Assembly: GCA_963556255.1 (NCBI GenBank)
Contig: OY744604.1
Span: 19,634,982 to 19,698,981 of the forward strand
Direction: 5' to 3'
Length of the DNA: 64,000 bases
Origin: Allolobophora icterica
Taxonomy: Eukaryota; Annelida; Clitellata; Crassiclitellata; Lumbricidae
This document shows, piece by piece, positions 26,489 through 38,637 of the stretch. A program made the position numbers and the translations under genes. Under the pieces are notes generated by a model. The model saw only the letters and a list, made by a program, of their open reading frames with translations, did not search any database and was not told where the DNA came from. Every line of letters starts with the position of its first letter. The stretch's first letter is position 1.

Positions 26489-28262
26489 AAGCAATATGCT
26501 GATGATGTCCAAGCATACATGCATTGCCTCTCTACCAATGCCATTCCAACAGTCCGGGTTATGAGTGGGACTTTAGATGCCATGGAAGCGTGGATGTCGT
26601 CATACAGGTTCTGAGAAACACGGCGGAACTGATAGGAGCCTTATCCGCCGCATTATCCTTTCATCGCCACCCAAGTCTTGCGAACTGGATCCTATTCCCA
26701 CCTTCTTACTCCAGGAATTCATCGATATCCTGCTCCCCCTTCTCACAACACTCTGTAATCGCTCTCTTCAGGAATGCGATTTACCACCGACGCAGAAGAG
26801 ATCAATCCTGATTCCTGCCTTAAAGAGTGATAGTCTGGATCCGGATGTCCCTACGAATTACAGACCGATAGCAAATGTCACCTTTCTCTCTAAAATCATC
26901 GAAAAAGTCGTCGCCATGCAGCTCGTCGCTTACTTAGAGAAGAATAATCTGCTGCCTTCAAGTCAATCGGGTTTCAGGAGATTCCATTCAACTGAGACAC
27001 TCCTGCTTCGGCTTCTCTCAGACATCTACGGAACGATTGACAGGGCCCAACTCACACTACTAGCACTCTTCGACGTCAGTGCTGCATTTGACACTGTAGA
27101 CCATGAGATCTTGCTAGAACGGTTGCGTGTTTCATTTGGCCTTTCTGGAGACTTTTATGAATGGATAAACTCATTTCTTTATGAACGTTCCCTCTGTGTG
27201 ATCCATGGCACCACTAGGTCTTCATGGGTCCCTGCACGGTACGGGTTACCCCAAGGCTCCATCCTAGGACCTATTTTATACATCATCTACACCTCTGGTC
27301 TTTCGACGCTTCTGGCTGCACATGCAGTTCTGAGTCAGCAATATGCTGATTATGTCCAAGCATACATGCATTGCCTCTCTACCAATGCCATTCCAACAGT
27401 CCGGGTTATAAGTGGGACTTTAGATGCCATGGAAGCGTGGATGTCGTCAAATCGACTACGCTTGAACCCGTCCAAAAGCAAATTTATTTGGCTAGGCACG
27501 CGACAGCAACTCGCTAAACTTGACCTCACTGCTCTTGCAATTGAATTCCCCAACTATACCTTCTCAACTCTTGTCCGTGATCTTGGTGTTTGGCTCGACC
27601 AGGAGCTTACTTTTGCTCCACAAATACACCGTCTTACTAGGGACTGCTACTACCTGCTACGCCAGCTTCGCACTGTTACTCGTTCGCTAACGCCCAGTGC
27701 CACTGCTACACTGGTTCACTCCTTCGTCACAGCGCGCCTTGATTACTGCTCATCGCTTTATTTTGGTCTTCCATCTAGTCGCATAGTGTGTTTACAGCGA
27801 GTTCTGCGCTCTGCAGCCCGTCTCATTGGGCATATTCCTAAACATGGTCAAGTCTCTAGATATATGCTGGAGGTCCTTCACTGGCTTCCTATGCGCTTAC
27901 GCATAGAATATAGGATCGCTGCCTTAGTATGGCGATGTTGTCAGGGCCCTGCCCCTGCTTACCTTCGAGAGCTATGCTGCACAGTTTCAGGTGTCCAAGG
28001 CCGACGTTCCCTCCGCTCAGCGGGAAAAGGGGTACTTTTAGTTCCATTTGCTCGTTCCACGACTATGCAAAGTCGAGCTTTTTCAGTGGTGGGCCCGGTA
28101 GTCTGGAATAGACTTCCCTTAGAGCTCCGCATGTGCCCTGGGGTCACCTCTGGCATATTTCTTGCAAAACTTAAAACTGTCTTATATGAACGTGCTGGTG
28201 TCGGGAGCGCCTCTGAGTAGTCCCCTTGAAGACGCGCTATATAAATCTTCGAATGAATGAAT
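26489..28262 (+). mobile_element. CR1-like LINE with nearly full reverse transcriptase ORF
   Basis: The ORF at 26577-28220 (547 codons) has RT motifs NYRPIANVTFLSKIIEKV, QSGFRRFHSTE, LFDVSAAFDTVDHEIL and YGLPQGSILGPILY, and a C-terminal thumb. The catalytic box reads QYADYVQ; YADD is mutated to YADY. A 110-bp piece (about 26490-26600) duplicates 27340-27450 and keeps the intact YADD in its frame, so the start of the ORF is a rearranged junction. The 3' end is AGACGCGCTATATAAATC, then GAATGAATGAATGA. Confidence 0.85.
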
Positions 28263-28559
28263 GAATTATCTCACAGTTCACTACAATAGACCATTCAAGC
28301 ATCGCATTCACTATCGTTTCTTCACCATCTTAAAACTGCTCGATGGGGACAAACATCTAAATCTGGGCCAAATTAACGTGTAATCTGCTTCTTATGCTGC
28401 TATACTACTGCTCTTTTTTCACCTCCGCTCCTCCTCCTCCTCTTCTTCTTCCTCCTCCTCCACCACCATCTTCTTCACTTCCGCCATCTGATAAGACAAA
28501 CAAATTTCTACTATGAACCCTAAATATTCGTTAATTTATTCATCCTACACACTCTGAAG
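28263..28559. other. Pyrimidine-rich spacer
   Basis: Contains CCTCCTCCTCTTCTTC low-complexity sequence (about 28430-28465). No gene. Confidence 0.5.
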
Positions 28560-28900
28560 AGGTTACAGACTGCCCTCTCCCCTAACCCTCTCGAGCTATT
28601 TGCATTAACGGAAACATGTCCAGTGCCTAGATTGCATCCCACCCGGCTATAATCTGCACAGTACACCCTTCCCTTCTAAATCGCCAACCGTTACGAAAAC
28701 CACAGGTGGAGGCATCGCTTTTTTGACTCAAGAACTTTCCATCGTCCTAAACTCACCTGGTTACTGCTGTCGTTCCTTCAACTGTACCTCAAAAACTCAA
28801 CTGCCTAACACAATCCTTCTTCGTAATCAAGTCCTACGCCTGTTTTCTTACAATAATTCACCTCCTCTCCACTGCTGCCACTATCCCTCATGAATTCTGG
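28560..28900 (+). mobile_element. LINE endonuclease-domain relic
   Basis: Broken frames read LFALTETCPVPRLHPT and TKTTGGGIAFLTQELS. These resemble the APE-type endonuclease beginning of CR1/L2 LINEs (LTET...P.GY, GGG.A..). It is disrupted by frameshifts and stops. Confidence 0.5.
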
Positions 28901-28947
28901 ATGATCTTAAACATACATCCACTATAAATAAAATATTACTGCCGCAG

Positions 28948-29049
28948 ATTGGATGCCAGCTGATTTGGAACAAACGACATCCGAATCTATTATTCGCGCG
29001 GAGACACAGCCAGAACACCAACTTGAAGAAAAAGTTTCAGATATTCATG
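28948..29049 (+). CDS. Exon of host gene 1
   Basis: It has a polypyrimidine-like acceptor (TTACTGCCGCAG) and donor G|GTGAGAAA, in phase 1 at both ends (102 nt). It encodes WMPADLEQTTSESI...EEKVSDIH, hydrophilic and acidic. It resembles the exon at 30133-30228: both begin with ATTNGATGCC and a (W/L)MP motif, suggesting exon duplication. The reading frame continues cleanly through the exons at 30133, 34863 and 36156. Confidence 0.6.
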
Positions 29050-29301
29050 GTGAGAAAATGTTCAAATTCTCAGTGACTTAAGAACCAGATCAAAAGAACG
29101 TTGTAGTTGTCTTCTGTCTTCAGTGAAGTTTTTTTTTACTGTGGCCACGGAATTCTCTCCAATTCATTGATCGTTTAGCGTCATTATGCAATGAACAGCA
29201 CTACTGTATACAAATTTTGCTGCTAACTTCCAATTTTTAGTTAACTCAACTGATTAAAGGATTAGGCCTACCGATGGTATTCACATTATCGGCAGTACTT
29301 T

Positions 29302-29714
29302 CGGGGACGGCGCTACACCAGGGCGCGCCATGGCAAATGCCCTGGTAAAAAGCCTTTGCCCTGGTTGTTGCCCTGGTCGATGCCCTGCCAGAATGTTTGC
29401 CCTGTCCAGATAAGTTGTTCGAGCATATTTGTTATATACTGAGATATAAATTCACTTAATTCTCTGAATGTTAAAATTTGCTTTACAAATGTCAAAAAGC
29501 GTTCAGCTTCCGGGGGCTTCGCCCATCTGTCCTTACTATAGACAACTATAATAGTGGAGGTGGCGATTTATGGCGAGCGCGGTAGCACGATCACATATGG
29601 GCACCATTTAACTAGCTCGCGCTACGCGCTCTCCATAAATCGCCCTCTGCACTGGTTACTTGTATGACTGCCCTGGCTATGCCCTGGTTACAAAAATGTC
29701 TGGCTCCGCCACTT
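29302..29714. mobile_element. hAT-like MITE with TGCCCTGG repeats
   Basis: Its ends show GGGGACGGCGC and complementary GGCTCCGCCACTT. The flanks share AGTACT(T/C)T (29294-29301, 29715-29722; 7 of 8 bases). The interior contains repeated TGCCCTGG words on both sides. It lies in an intron of host gene 1. Confidence 0.6.
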
Positions 29715-30132
29715 AGTACTCTGTATTTAAATCGGCTAATTTTGCAACATATCGCCTGTTGAAACTTTATCTAATTCATGACAGACTCACACGGTGTTTG
29801 CTGTTTTCTGCCGGATGGCTCCGGAACGGTGTTCCTGCATTTTTTTCAGCTATTAAAAAATAATTTAGTTATTTTAATAAAACATAATGTAGTTGTTTTC
29901 ATTTAATGTGACGTCAAAACTTTTCTTGGAAGAGTCTCATAGACCCCTCCCCAAATCCCACCCCAGCCCCGTTTTTCTCGGTCTTCGCCCTTGATTTAGC
30001 CCTTCCATAATTGTTCACTTCAGGAACTTTTTTACAGAAAAAAGCACTGGACTCAAATGTTAATTATCGTTAATTACCTAAGTGCTGAAACGTTAACCTG
30101 CTCCTATTACAAATTAAATATTATTATCACAG
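29715..30132. other. Intron with a hAT-MITE fragment
   Basis: Positions 29810-30050 contain CCGGAACGGTGTTCC and CAGAAAAAAGCACTGG, like the MITE at 5392-5647. No coding sequence other than the following exon. Confidence 0.4.
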
Positions 30133-30228
30133 ATTTGATGCCGCCTGATTCGGGAAAAATAGCATCTGGGTTTAGCATTGTCAGCAGTGCGGAAACACGG
30201 ACATCATCATATGATTCAGGTGTCTCAG
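30133..30228 (+). CDS. Exon of host gene 1
   Basis: It has acceptor TTATTATCACAG and donor G|GTGAGAAT; it is 96 nt, phase 1 at both ends. It encodes LMPPDSGKIASGFS...SAETRTSSYDSGVS, a Ser-rich segment that could be phosphorylated. The codon completed with the next exon (G + AA) reads Glu, giving EESQRRR. Confidence 0.6.
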
Positions 30229-32010
30229 GTGAGAATTTGTTTACCATTTTCAATAATTTAAATTTATAACTAAATTAAATGGCGTTGTAGGTGTGTTCTG
30301 AACATAAGCGAAATTTGCAGACTCAAAATCTAGTCCAGTCCAGTCTACGTTAACGACTTCTTTAGGCCCATTTATCATAATGCACACGGCATCAAACGAT
30401 GGCTCCTTTGAGTGTAAGCATAGTCAAAAAATCATAATTGCCATTTAAGAAATCCGCTCGAAATACGATGTACTGGTATATTTCCGGAGCAAAACAGAGA
30501 TTCTAAAAGGCGGTATGTAGATAGGCCTACTTTATTAAATATGCACCAATGGATACATAAAACGTGCAAAGACTCACAAACACATACAAAACATATACGT
30601 ATATGCATTCATAGATACATAAATTCATGCATTCCTACATAAATTTATCAAGACACAATATAGCGTCAATTATAACATCACTAAATGCAGCACACGTGGC
30701 TATCTAGGTAATCTAGACAGGTGTCTTTTAAGTAAGAAGAAAGTTTAACGCCTGTCACATAATTTGCTATATCTTGTGTATATTTCGGCTTTGTTGGTTA
30801 CGACTCGGGCGGCACAGTTTGAGACGAATCGGATCTGGCGCAAACAGAACCTTGACAAGTCCATAAGGACTGAATTGCAATAATCCAATCGCAATAAGAA
30901 CACCCATTTGAATGAGCATCAATATGACGCTGAATAATAGATAATGTGTTACACAACGCGATCAACTATTTTGGAGAATGGGTCCTATGCTATTGTGCGT
31001 CTTTATGGCCAAAAAACGGGAATCAGTAAAACTTATAACGAAGTAGGGCCTATATGTTTAGTTTGACAAACCTTCAACACATAGATTACTGTAATAGCGT
31101 TGTAAGTCAACAAATTGCAAGTACAGTCAAATATTTGTCAACCTTCAGCTGAGACATAACCTAAGCCCATCTTCAGTCAGGTGAGAGTTCTGTATTTGAT
31201 CGAAATCCAAGTACTTTTTTGATGTCAGGGATTCTTTCCGATGCAACTGAACGACTTGCATCATATATTGAAGGTGCTGTTCATGATTAGTCAGACCTGA
31301 TTTATAATAATTTTGAAGCGGCCTCACTGGCACTGACTACTTCGAACGCGATCACGATTTTTCAGTGAAAATAAAGAGCTTTAATTCCAGCTTTCATATG
31401 AGAACTGCTGGAACGAATTCTTCAATCCTATGTTCTGTATAATAATTGTTAGTATGAAAAGAACTCAGCGTTCTGTTAACGTGATGTTGAGTGAAGCCTA
31501 GGAAGTGTTTCTTATGCCATCATCATCAGTGGCGTGAGTCTCTCTGGCTCGTTGTCGCTTCTACACACGTCGCCGTCCGTATTCTGGATCGTATCTAGGT
31601 GGAGTGTTTTCCGAAGCTGGATTCACAGAGGGTCAAAATTTAAGTTAAATTTTTCATACATTGGATTATTATCTGTAGGACCCTAAATCGTTTTCCATAT
31701 TCGTTCCATTTTGATAATTGGAGAAACGGAATTTTTATGCTCACATCTGCGCTTGCGCTGGGCTTAGGCATCAATGCAAACATAAGACACGATTTGTGGA
31801 AAAATATTGAAACGGGTGTCAATTCCAGTGTGTTTTGGTGAAAACGAAATTATGAATCGAGGAAGGCTTCTTTCATGGCTTGTGTCGATTCAGGTCCAAC
31901 GTCATTGGAGTGCAAACTTGTACAGTTGCCGCAGTATGTTTCGGGCGTGGATCTTAAAGCCACCGAGAATTTGGGCCATTCGCCAGTATGACGTTGTACT
32001 TATATTACAA
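30229..32010. other. Large intron, mostly unassigned
   Basis: No exon, RNA gene or repeat family recognised in this AT-rich stretch. Open frames here (such as 31145-31333) show no family signature. Confidence 0.5.
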
Positions 32011-32013
32011 ATA

Positions 32014-33250
32014 TACCGGGTGGCCCATTAAAAACGTTCCCAAACTTTGTTAACCTGGCAATTAAACAATTTTAAAGTAAATTGAATCATAGTGTATCAA
32101 ACTAATCATAATTCATATTTGTACAACACAGCCAAAATTTAGCGCAAAATACTCAACAGTTCGAGAGAAATTGTTGTTAGAACTGTATGACCCATGGTCA
32201 CAATTTTGCACAGTTGTTTTATGATGACGTTTTACGCGAACAAAATGTTTAATTGATCCTCCGCCTTCTCTTGTAACGACCCTTAAACGCTGTTTCCACT
32301 GTCCTATTGACTTCTGTATTTGTGTGTCGTCTAAGAGAGACCATTTTGCATGGAAACTCCAGCAGATACCATTAATATTTTAGAGAAACGAGTAGTCTCA
32401 TGATAAAGTCTTTCTGGCGCAATTGAAGACTTTCGGTCATTGCTAGAGCCGTAAACGCGGCTATTCTGTCTGTTAAGAGGTATTTCCAGTGTGAAAGCCT
32501 TCTCATCTGTAAAGACTATGTTCTTAATATCAGATTTTGAAAATCGAGTATACAGCACACGCCATCTAACATTGCGTTTCTTTTTAACGTCAGTTGTCAA
32601 TCTTGTTGTTGGCATTCGTTTGTATGCCTTCAACTGCCTCCTAGAAAGAATTCTTTGTACTGAGCTACGTGAAATGTTCAGAGTGCTGGCCATTTTGCGT
32701 TGAGATTGATATGTGCCAGGTGCATTTTCCTGCGATTGACACAACTGCTCTACACTCTCAGCATTTTCAACAGTCGTTGCAGTTGTTGGACGACCACTTC
32801 CAGGCTTGCAAGCAACGCTACCAGTTTCAATGAGCTTATTAATGACTCGGTTTATGCTTTGTCTTGACCAGTTTTGACGCGGATATTCCTGAACGATTCG
32901 CTTGCCTCGCCAACCCTTCTCCTCAAATGATATCTTAATAACAGCGAGATCATCATTTGAAAACACCATGTTTTAATGTTTACTACTTCGAGGACTAGTT
33001 TAATCAAGATACTCTCGTTACTTCGCGGCGAAACAAATGACGTAGTTTTGTGCAAAATTTTTAAACGGGTATGACGTCATAACCTTGCCGCAGGGTGTGA
33101 CATAATAAACGTAATCTCTTGAAATGTGACATTTGGGAACAGAAATAATTGCTTAACATTTTGGTATAAATTAAAATTTAATATCTCTGAAATTAGATCT
33201 TTGCCAGGTTAACAAAGTTTGGGAACGTTTTTAGTGGGCCACCCGGTATA
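32014..33250 (-). mobile_element. Tc1/mariner element with internally deleted transposase
   Basis: The terminal inverted repeats are about 50 bp (CCGGGTGGCCCATTAAAAAC at 32016 and its complement ending ACCCGG near 33246), with TA at each end. It lies in the intron between host exons 30133 and 34863. The transposase is encoded on the minus strand within it. Confidence 0.88.
32331..32969 (-). pseudogene. Truncated Tc1/mariner transposase
   Basis: It is 212 residues from ATG at 32969. The paired helix-turn-helix DNA-binding region is visible in GKRIVQEYPRQNWSRQSINRV and in ISRSSVQRILSRRQLKAYKR. The first catalytic Asp follows in NIVFTDEKAFTLE. The frame stops at MQNGLS. Just beyond it, in another frame, a segment reading DDTQIQKSIGQWKQRLRVV, then TREGGGSIKHF, is the family's normal C-terminus. 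The middle with the second Asp and the last acid is missing. The protein cannot be a working DDE enzyme. Confidence 0.85.
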
Positions 33251-33840
33251 TCTTATCAAAGACGAGTAAAACTGTGTGGTGGTGCTATGCTAAGGATTAG
33301 ATGCATTGGTGGTGTAGATATGTGATTTAGTTAAATAAATTAATTACCAGCATCTAAAACCAGCATCATAAGGCATAAACTATATCGATAGCATTTGGAG
33401 AAGACGATTCGCGGTGCTGGATGATTATTCGATGTAAAACTAGGAACCGAGCAAAGATAATTCAAACTTTTATGATCGACAAAAGATCGCCCGCTCGGAT
33501 AGGCGCCGTATGCCGGGTTTGTAGCTGATTGCTACAGATATTTCAGTTGGAGCTGGTCTGGCGTAAACTTGTCCAAAATATTGGGGGGCATGGGGTCTGG
33601 ACCAGAAAAACAAGTTTTTTTAATACGAAAAGTTGTTTTTTTTGTTGTTTTTTCGTTTTTATGGTTTTTGTTGTTTTGGTTGTTTTTAAGATTTTCGGAT
33701 TTCGGATGATAAAAGTCATGAAAATGGCATGAACAAGAGCTCCAACTTAGTTTAATTCAGTTGCGATTTCCGAAAATTAAAAATCATTAAATCAATGTAA
33801 TTAAAATAACTTCTGCAAAAATATATATATATATATATAT
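33251..33840. other. Unassigned intron sequence
   Basis: A T-rich patch (33620-33690) and an AT dinucleotide run (33818-33840). No gene. Confidence 0.5.
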
Positions 33841-34417
33841 ACACTGTGTCCGGAAATAAAGGGAACCCTTTTGTAAATAATTAAAATAATTAGTAAATGT
33901 CGTTCGATTTTCAAAATTCCAGAACTGTTTTAATCCTGACATAATTATCAACAAATTTATAATTTATGAACGGCCGCAGCTAAAAAAATTACGTCATAGT
34001 GACGTCGCTAAATTAGAAATTTAAACAAACTGTTAGAAAATAGCTTTCAGCCAAGAAGACAAAATTACCATAAGATTTTTACGAAAAAACAAACATTTAA
34101 GACACTTTGAACAAACCTTGTGGTGTAATATCATTCAAGTATAAAAATAAAAATAAACCACAATGTATTGATAAATAACATTTCAAAATAATTGAAATTT
34201 TTAAGAATATTTTGGGCGCCGTCCTTAACATTTGAATTCTGATGCAAATGACGTCATTGTGACGTCATTGATGGATACTACCCAAACTTTATAATTTCAT
34301 AATTTTTAGGTAACTGTGTCAGGATTAAATCAGTTTTGGTATGTTGAAAATCGAAGCACATTTGCTAATTATTTTCATTATTTACAAAAGGGTTCCCTTT
34401 ATTTCCGGACACAGTGT
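33841..34417. mobile_element. 577-bp MITE with long inverted repeats
   Basis: It starts ACACTGTGTCCGGAAATAAA and ends with the complement, with AT-rich TA at both flanks. The inverted repeat continues imperfectly for about 110-120 bp. No ORF. End sequence and TA target fit Tc1/mariner-type elements. Confidence 0.85.
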
Positions 34418-34862
34418 ATATTAGTCTATAGGTTAAATTCATCCTGTACTACAGTTCCTATAATAGGCCTGTGTCTAAACAGGCCTACCGGTTTCTTACT
34501 AAGGGCAATTCGTGACAATAGCATGATTTACTTATGAGAGTGGTCGCATATCCAGCGGTGGGTTCTGCGATTCATCAATAACTGTTGACTGGTCAAGCAG
34601 GAGAGGACTCACAGAGAACTGAAGTGTGAAGAAATCAAAGATACCAAAATACTTGTGATAAGAGCTTGTTCACAGGAAGCTTTATATGCAGTATACCGAT
34701 CCTTACTTCAAAAGAAGGTCTTGCCAGCTAGTAAAATCTTGTGCATTACTAGTTCCAGTTCCATTCTTATGTCTCATTTACCTTTTCTCGGTACAGTTGA
34801 AGAATAATGTTGTTTGCAATATATAATTGTTCCTTTTAATAAAAAATTATTAATGTTTTCAG
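34418..34862. other. Intron sequence
   Basis: No recognised feature up to the acceptor AATGTTTTCAG. Confidence 0.5.
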
Positions 34863-34982
34863 AAGAGTCACAAAGAAGACGTACATTTAAGAGAGCTGGA
34901 AAAATTAAACCGATCAAATATGTCCGAAGTTCATCAGAGTACGTAGATAAAGGCATGAGAGGAAAGTTACATGACATTCAAG
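34863..34982 (+). CDS. Exon of host gene 1
   Basis: It has acceptor TTAATGTTTTCAG and donor G|GTAATG; it is 120 nt, phase 1 at both ends. It encodes ESQRRRTFKRAGKIKPIKY, then VRSSSEYVDKGMRGKLHDIQ, basic and hydrophilic. No family recognised. Confidence 0.6.
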
Positions 34983-35216
34983 GTAATGCTGTTGAAGACT
35001 TCGGATTAGATTGGAAGAGACAAAATGAATTATTTGGTATAATTCACGCAAATCGTATGCGCTTTATCTGCCCTTATTGTTCAAAATCAAATTGTCTCTT
35101 TAACCACTTAGAAAAATAGCTCACATTTTTGGTTCCTCAATTTCGATACTTTAATACTTATATTGCATGTTGTGTATAACGTTTTACTTTGTAAAAGGTT
35201 CCGCATTTTGTCAACG

Positions 35217-35690
35217 TTTGTAATGATATAACATTGCAACGTGTCCTCCATCCTTCTCCTCATGTTCCTCTCTCTATCACCCCGGGCTTTCCACTCACAA
35301 CTAAAGTCTCATCTTTTCAAGTACTCCTACCCTGACTCATCTGATCCTTCGCCTTATAATTATCCTAGCCCAAAACGACACCCGCCTTGACAGCTGCTCT
35401 GCTCCGTGTCTTGATCTGGCCCCCTGGAAATCGGACTCAGAACTCTTTTGGACTACACTTTGGAAAATTCCCTCTAATTTGATTTGGCCTTCTGGAAACC
35501 TGACTCGGCCCTCTTTTGAACTACTCCATAGAAAATCCCTCTGATTTGATTTGGCCTTCTGGAAACTGGACTCGGCCCTCTTTTGAACCACTCTATAGAA
35601 AACCCCTCTGAATTGATTTGGCCTTCTGAAAACTGGACTCGGACTTCTCTTGGATTACTCTCTGGAAACACCCTCTGATTTGACGTATTT
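35217..35690 (+). mobile_element. L2/CR1-like LINE 3' UTR fragment
   Basis: Contains CATGTTCCTCTCTCTATCAC and repeat units of GGACTCGGCCCTCTTTTGAA, matching the 3' region of the LINEs at 24.1, 57.3 and 59.3 kb. It is truncated just after GATTTGACGTA; the usual GATTAC tail is missing. It lies in the last intron of host gene 1. Confidence 0.75.
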
Positions 35691-36155
35691 AGCATCCTTG
35701 CTTGCAACGATGAGCAACAGAAATGGTTGATGTTCAGAACAGATAGCATTGCAGTCTCTGTGAAAGTGGAAATACTTCTTCACTTGCTAAAGAGTTACAT
35801 ATTTTTATAACCTATAATATGCACATAAAAGCTTATTATTTGTTATCCTTATTTCTGACATTTTGCGTCTCTCTTCAACTGTCGATGATCTAATTTTTTC
35901 TGAATTGTTTTATGTCGCATTTGTATCAGAAAAACTAAAATAGACATATTTCTAAAGCGATGCAATTCCTTAATTATTTTATTATGTTCTGCACGCTTTT
36001 GTTCCAGAAAGCCATAGAGGAATGAAAAAGTTCGTCGTAAAATGAGAGTCCAATTCAGTCCTCTTAAGTTCAGTTGACTGTTTTCTAAATATTATTCCAT
36101 CTATTATTGAATTGTTTAAAGACAATGAAATAATTCTACCTTTTATTGTTTATAG

Positions 36156-36265
36156 GTAAAAACAAAGATTGTATAGATGTGAAACAGAAAATGAAACGAA
36201 AACTGAAAGCGAGAGACAGACTTACTAAACTACTAGAAGAACAGCGAAGAATAGGCAAAAATTGA
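36156..36265 (+). CDS. Last exon of host gene 1
   Basis: It has an acceptor TTTATTGTTTATAG, then 36 codons to TGA at 36263-36265. It encodes KNKDCIDVKQKMKRKLKAR, then DRLTKLLEEQRRIGKN, a basic helix likely to form a coiled coil. The phase-1 join with the previous exon gives Gly at the junction. Downstream positions 36266-36349 hold nothing evident. Confidence 0.65.
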
Positions 36266-36349
36266 AGTCATCGTTTGTTTATGGTGTATTGGTGAAAATT
36301 TCACAATTGTACATTTTGCTGAATATGTTGGTTTGGTACCTTATTATTA

Positions 36350-38250
36350 TTAATTATTAATTAGTAACTTCTATTGCGCCGGTGTCTAATGCACAAGGCA
36401 TCAACCGATGGCACACCAAAAGCAAGCCGTAATCAGGTCAAAATCCAGAAGGTCAGTCCGTAAGACAGAGAGGCAGCCTATGGTGGATAAGCAATTTGAA
36501 AGAGGTAAGTTTTAAGTTGAGAACGAAATGACAAAAGCGACTGAGCAGAGCGAACAGACACAGGAAGAGAATTCCAAAAGTAGGTCCAGCAACCGAAAAA
36601 GCTCGTTCACCAAGAACAGTTCTAGACTTAGGTATAACCAGACAAAGATAATCAGATGACCTAGTTGAATAATGATAAGTCTGTGGAGAAAGAACTGATT
36701 TTAAGTATTGTGGCTGGCCAGAATTCAAGGTTTAATAAACAATGAGCCCCAATTTGAAAAAGATTCTCTGCTGAACAGGAAGCCAATGCAAGGATTTAAG
36801 AACAGGACTAATATGTTGATATTTTGATGTATTAGTTATGGCTCTAGCCAAAGAGTTCTGCACTCTCTGCAGCTTCAGGATATTTCCCTTATTGATACCA
36901 GTAAGAAGCGAATTACAGTAATCTAAGCGACTGGAAACCAATGCATTTGCCAGAGATAACCTTGCAGACATGGGCACATAGCGCCTAATTCTGCGTATAT
37001 CACGAATGAAAATATATGATGACTTGCATATTATTGTTAACATGGCCAGTGAGAGACATGGTAGAATTGAAAACGACGCCTAAATTACGAGCAGCATCAG
37101 CCAGCTCAACAATGGAGTCACCAAGTTTCAATGACTTAAGCTGATAAATTTCTTAAGTTGCTCTGGAGTGCCTAGTAGCAGAAATTCAGTCTTTGATGGG
37201 TTAAGGAGAAGTTTATTGGCTGCCGTCCAAGACTGTACCTCGTCAAAGACAGCAGACAACAGCTGCACAGATGAGTCACATGACAGACTGTCAAATGAAA
37301 TGTAGATTTGAGTATCATCAGCATAGAAATGATATCCCAGTGAATGACTACCCAGCAATGTTCCTAGTGGTGTGGTGTATAATGTAAGCAAAAGAGGACC
37401 AAGCACAGAACCCTGTGGAACACCAAATGCCAACAAAGTACTAGATGAGTAATCACCATTTAAATACACTGACTGAGTGCGTGGACTAAGATAAGTACTA
37501 AACCAATTTAATGCAGGACCAGAGATCCCAAACCAGTGCTTGAGGCGATGAAGAAGAATAGAATGATCCACAGTATCAAAAGCAGCAGACAAGTCAAGAA
37601 GAACAAGTGTTGTAACCTTACCCTTGTCCATTGAGCATATGATGTCATTATGAACAGCAAGAAGTGCGGATTCTGTTGAGTGAAACTTACGATAGGCCGA
37701 CTGAAAAGGGGAGATTAGTGAGTTTGATGATAGGTGAGTTTGCATGCGATTCATGACTATCCGTTCAAGGATTTTAGATTTAAAATTCAAGGTTGAGATG
37801 GGTCTATAATTTGACAGGTCATCAGGGTCAAGAGAAGGTTTCTTAAGCAGCGGATGAATGAGCAAAAGCAGATGGGAAAGATCCCTCGTACAGTGAGAAA
37901 TTAATAATCGATGTAATGGTTGGACCCAAGACATCAAAGCACTCTTTCAGAAACCAAGTAGGAATGATGTCAAGGAGACCGGTTTTGTTAGGCGAGGAAA
38001 AGATAAGTTCTCTAACCTCTTCAAGAGTAATTGGCAGAAATAAGTCCATGACGGGAGGTGAAAAATTTGGATGGAGGAATTTATCCAGTGCAAAAACAAC
38101 TGACGTATACCAGAAATTTTGTCAGCAAAAAACGTCAAATAATGTAGCTGATAATGTGTGATAAAAGTGACCAAATTGGTCATATTGGAAATGTTTCTCC
38201 ACCTGGAATAGCCCCTATCTGGAGCTTCGCTTGCTACCCAGAACACTTTC
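36350..38250 (-). mobile_element. CR1-like LINE, reverse strand, decayed
   Basis: The RT is spread over several frames on the minus strand. The main piece (37128-37937) contains NYRPISTLNFKSKILERIV, SAYRKFHSTESAL, LLDLSAAFDTVDHSILL, FGVPQGSVLGPLLLTLYTTP and an intact YADD. Upstream piece: 37843-38049. C-terminal pieces: 36732-37043 and 36453-36728. The 3' end (36350-36440) matches 2497-2590. Confidence 0.88.
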
Positions 38251-38637
38251 TTCTTTGTTCTTTTCTCAACTGAAGATTGCTCTTTTCAGCCGTCCTGGAG
38301 TCGGGAGCACATTGAGGTGTTCTCCATGAAGAGGCGCTGTATAAATGTCCGATATATATATATGTACGCATGGATGTGTTTGTTTATGTTACATTTCTTT
38401 TATTTTCTAAATAAATGTGACATAGACAAAAGTTGCCCAAGAGTGTATCATCTAGTGGGATAAAAAGAGAGTTTCCGGGACGAATTCATAGCGGAACTCA
38501 TCAAATACTAACCACCACCGGGTCTTCTCCGTGAGCCTCGGTATGAAAGTTTTCATACCAATTGCGTGTAGTGTTGAGTCTGTTGTTGTTCCGAGTTCGT
38601 CACCACCAAATGATTAGTGGGCCATAATTTTTTACTA
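38251..38637. other. LINE 3' tail and spacer
   Basis: Positions 38280-38370 hold another LINE-like tail (AGTCGGGAGCACATT, AGAGGCGCTGTATAAATG, then AT repeats), plus strand. The rest is unassigned. Confidence 0.4.
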
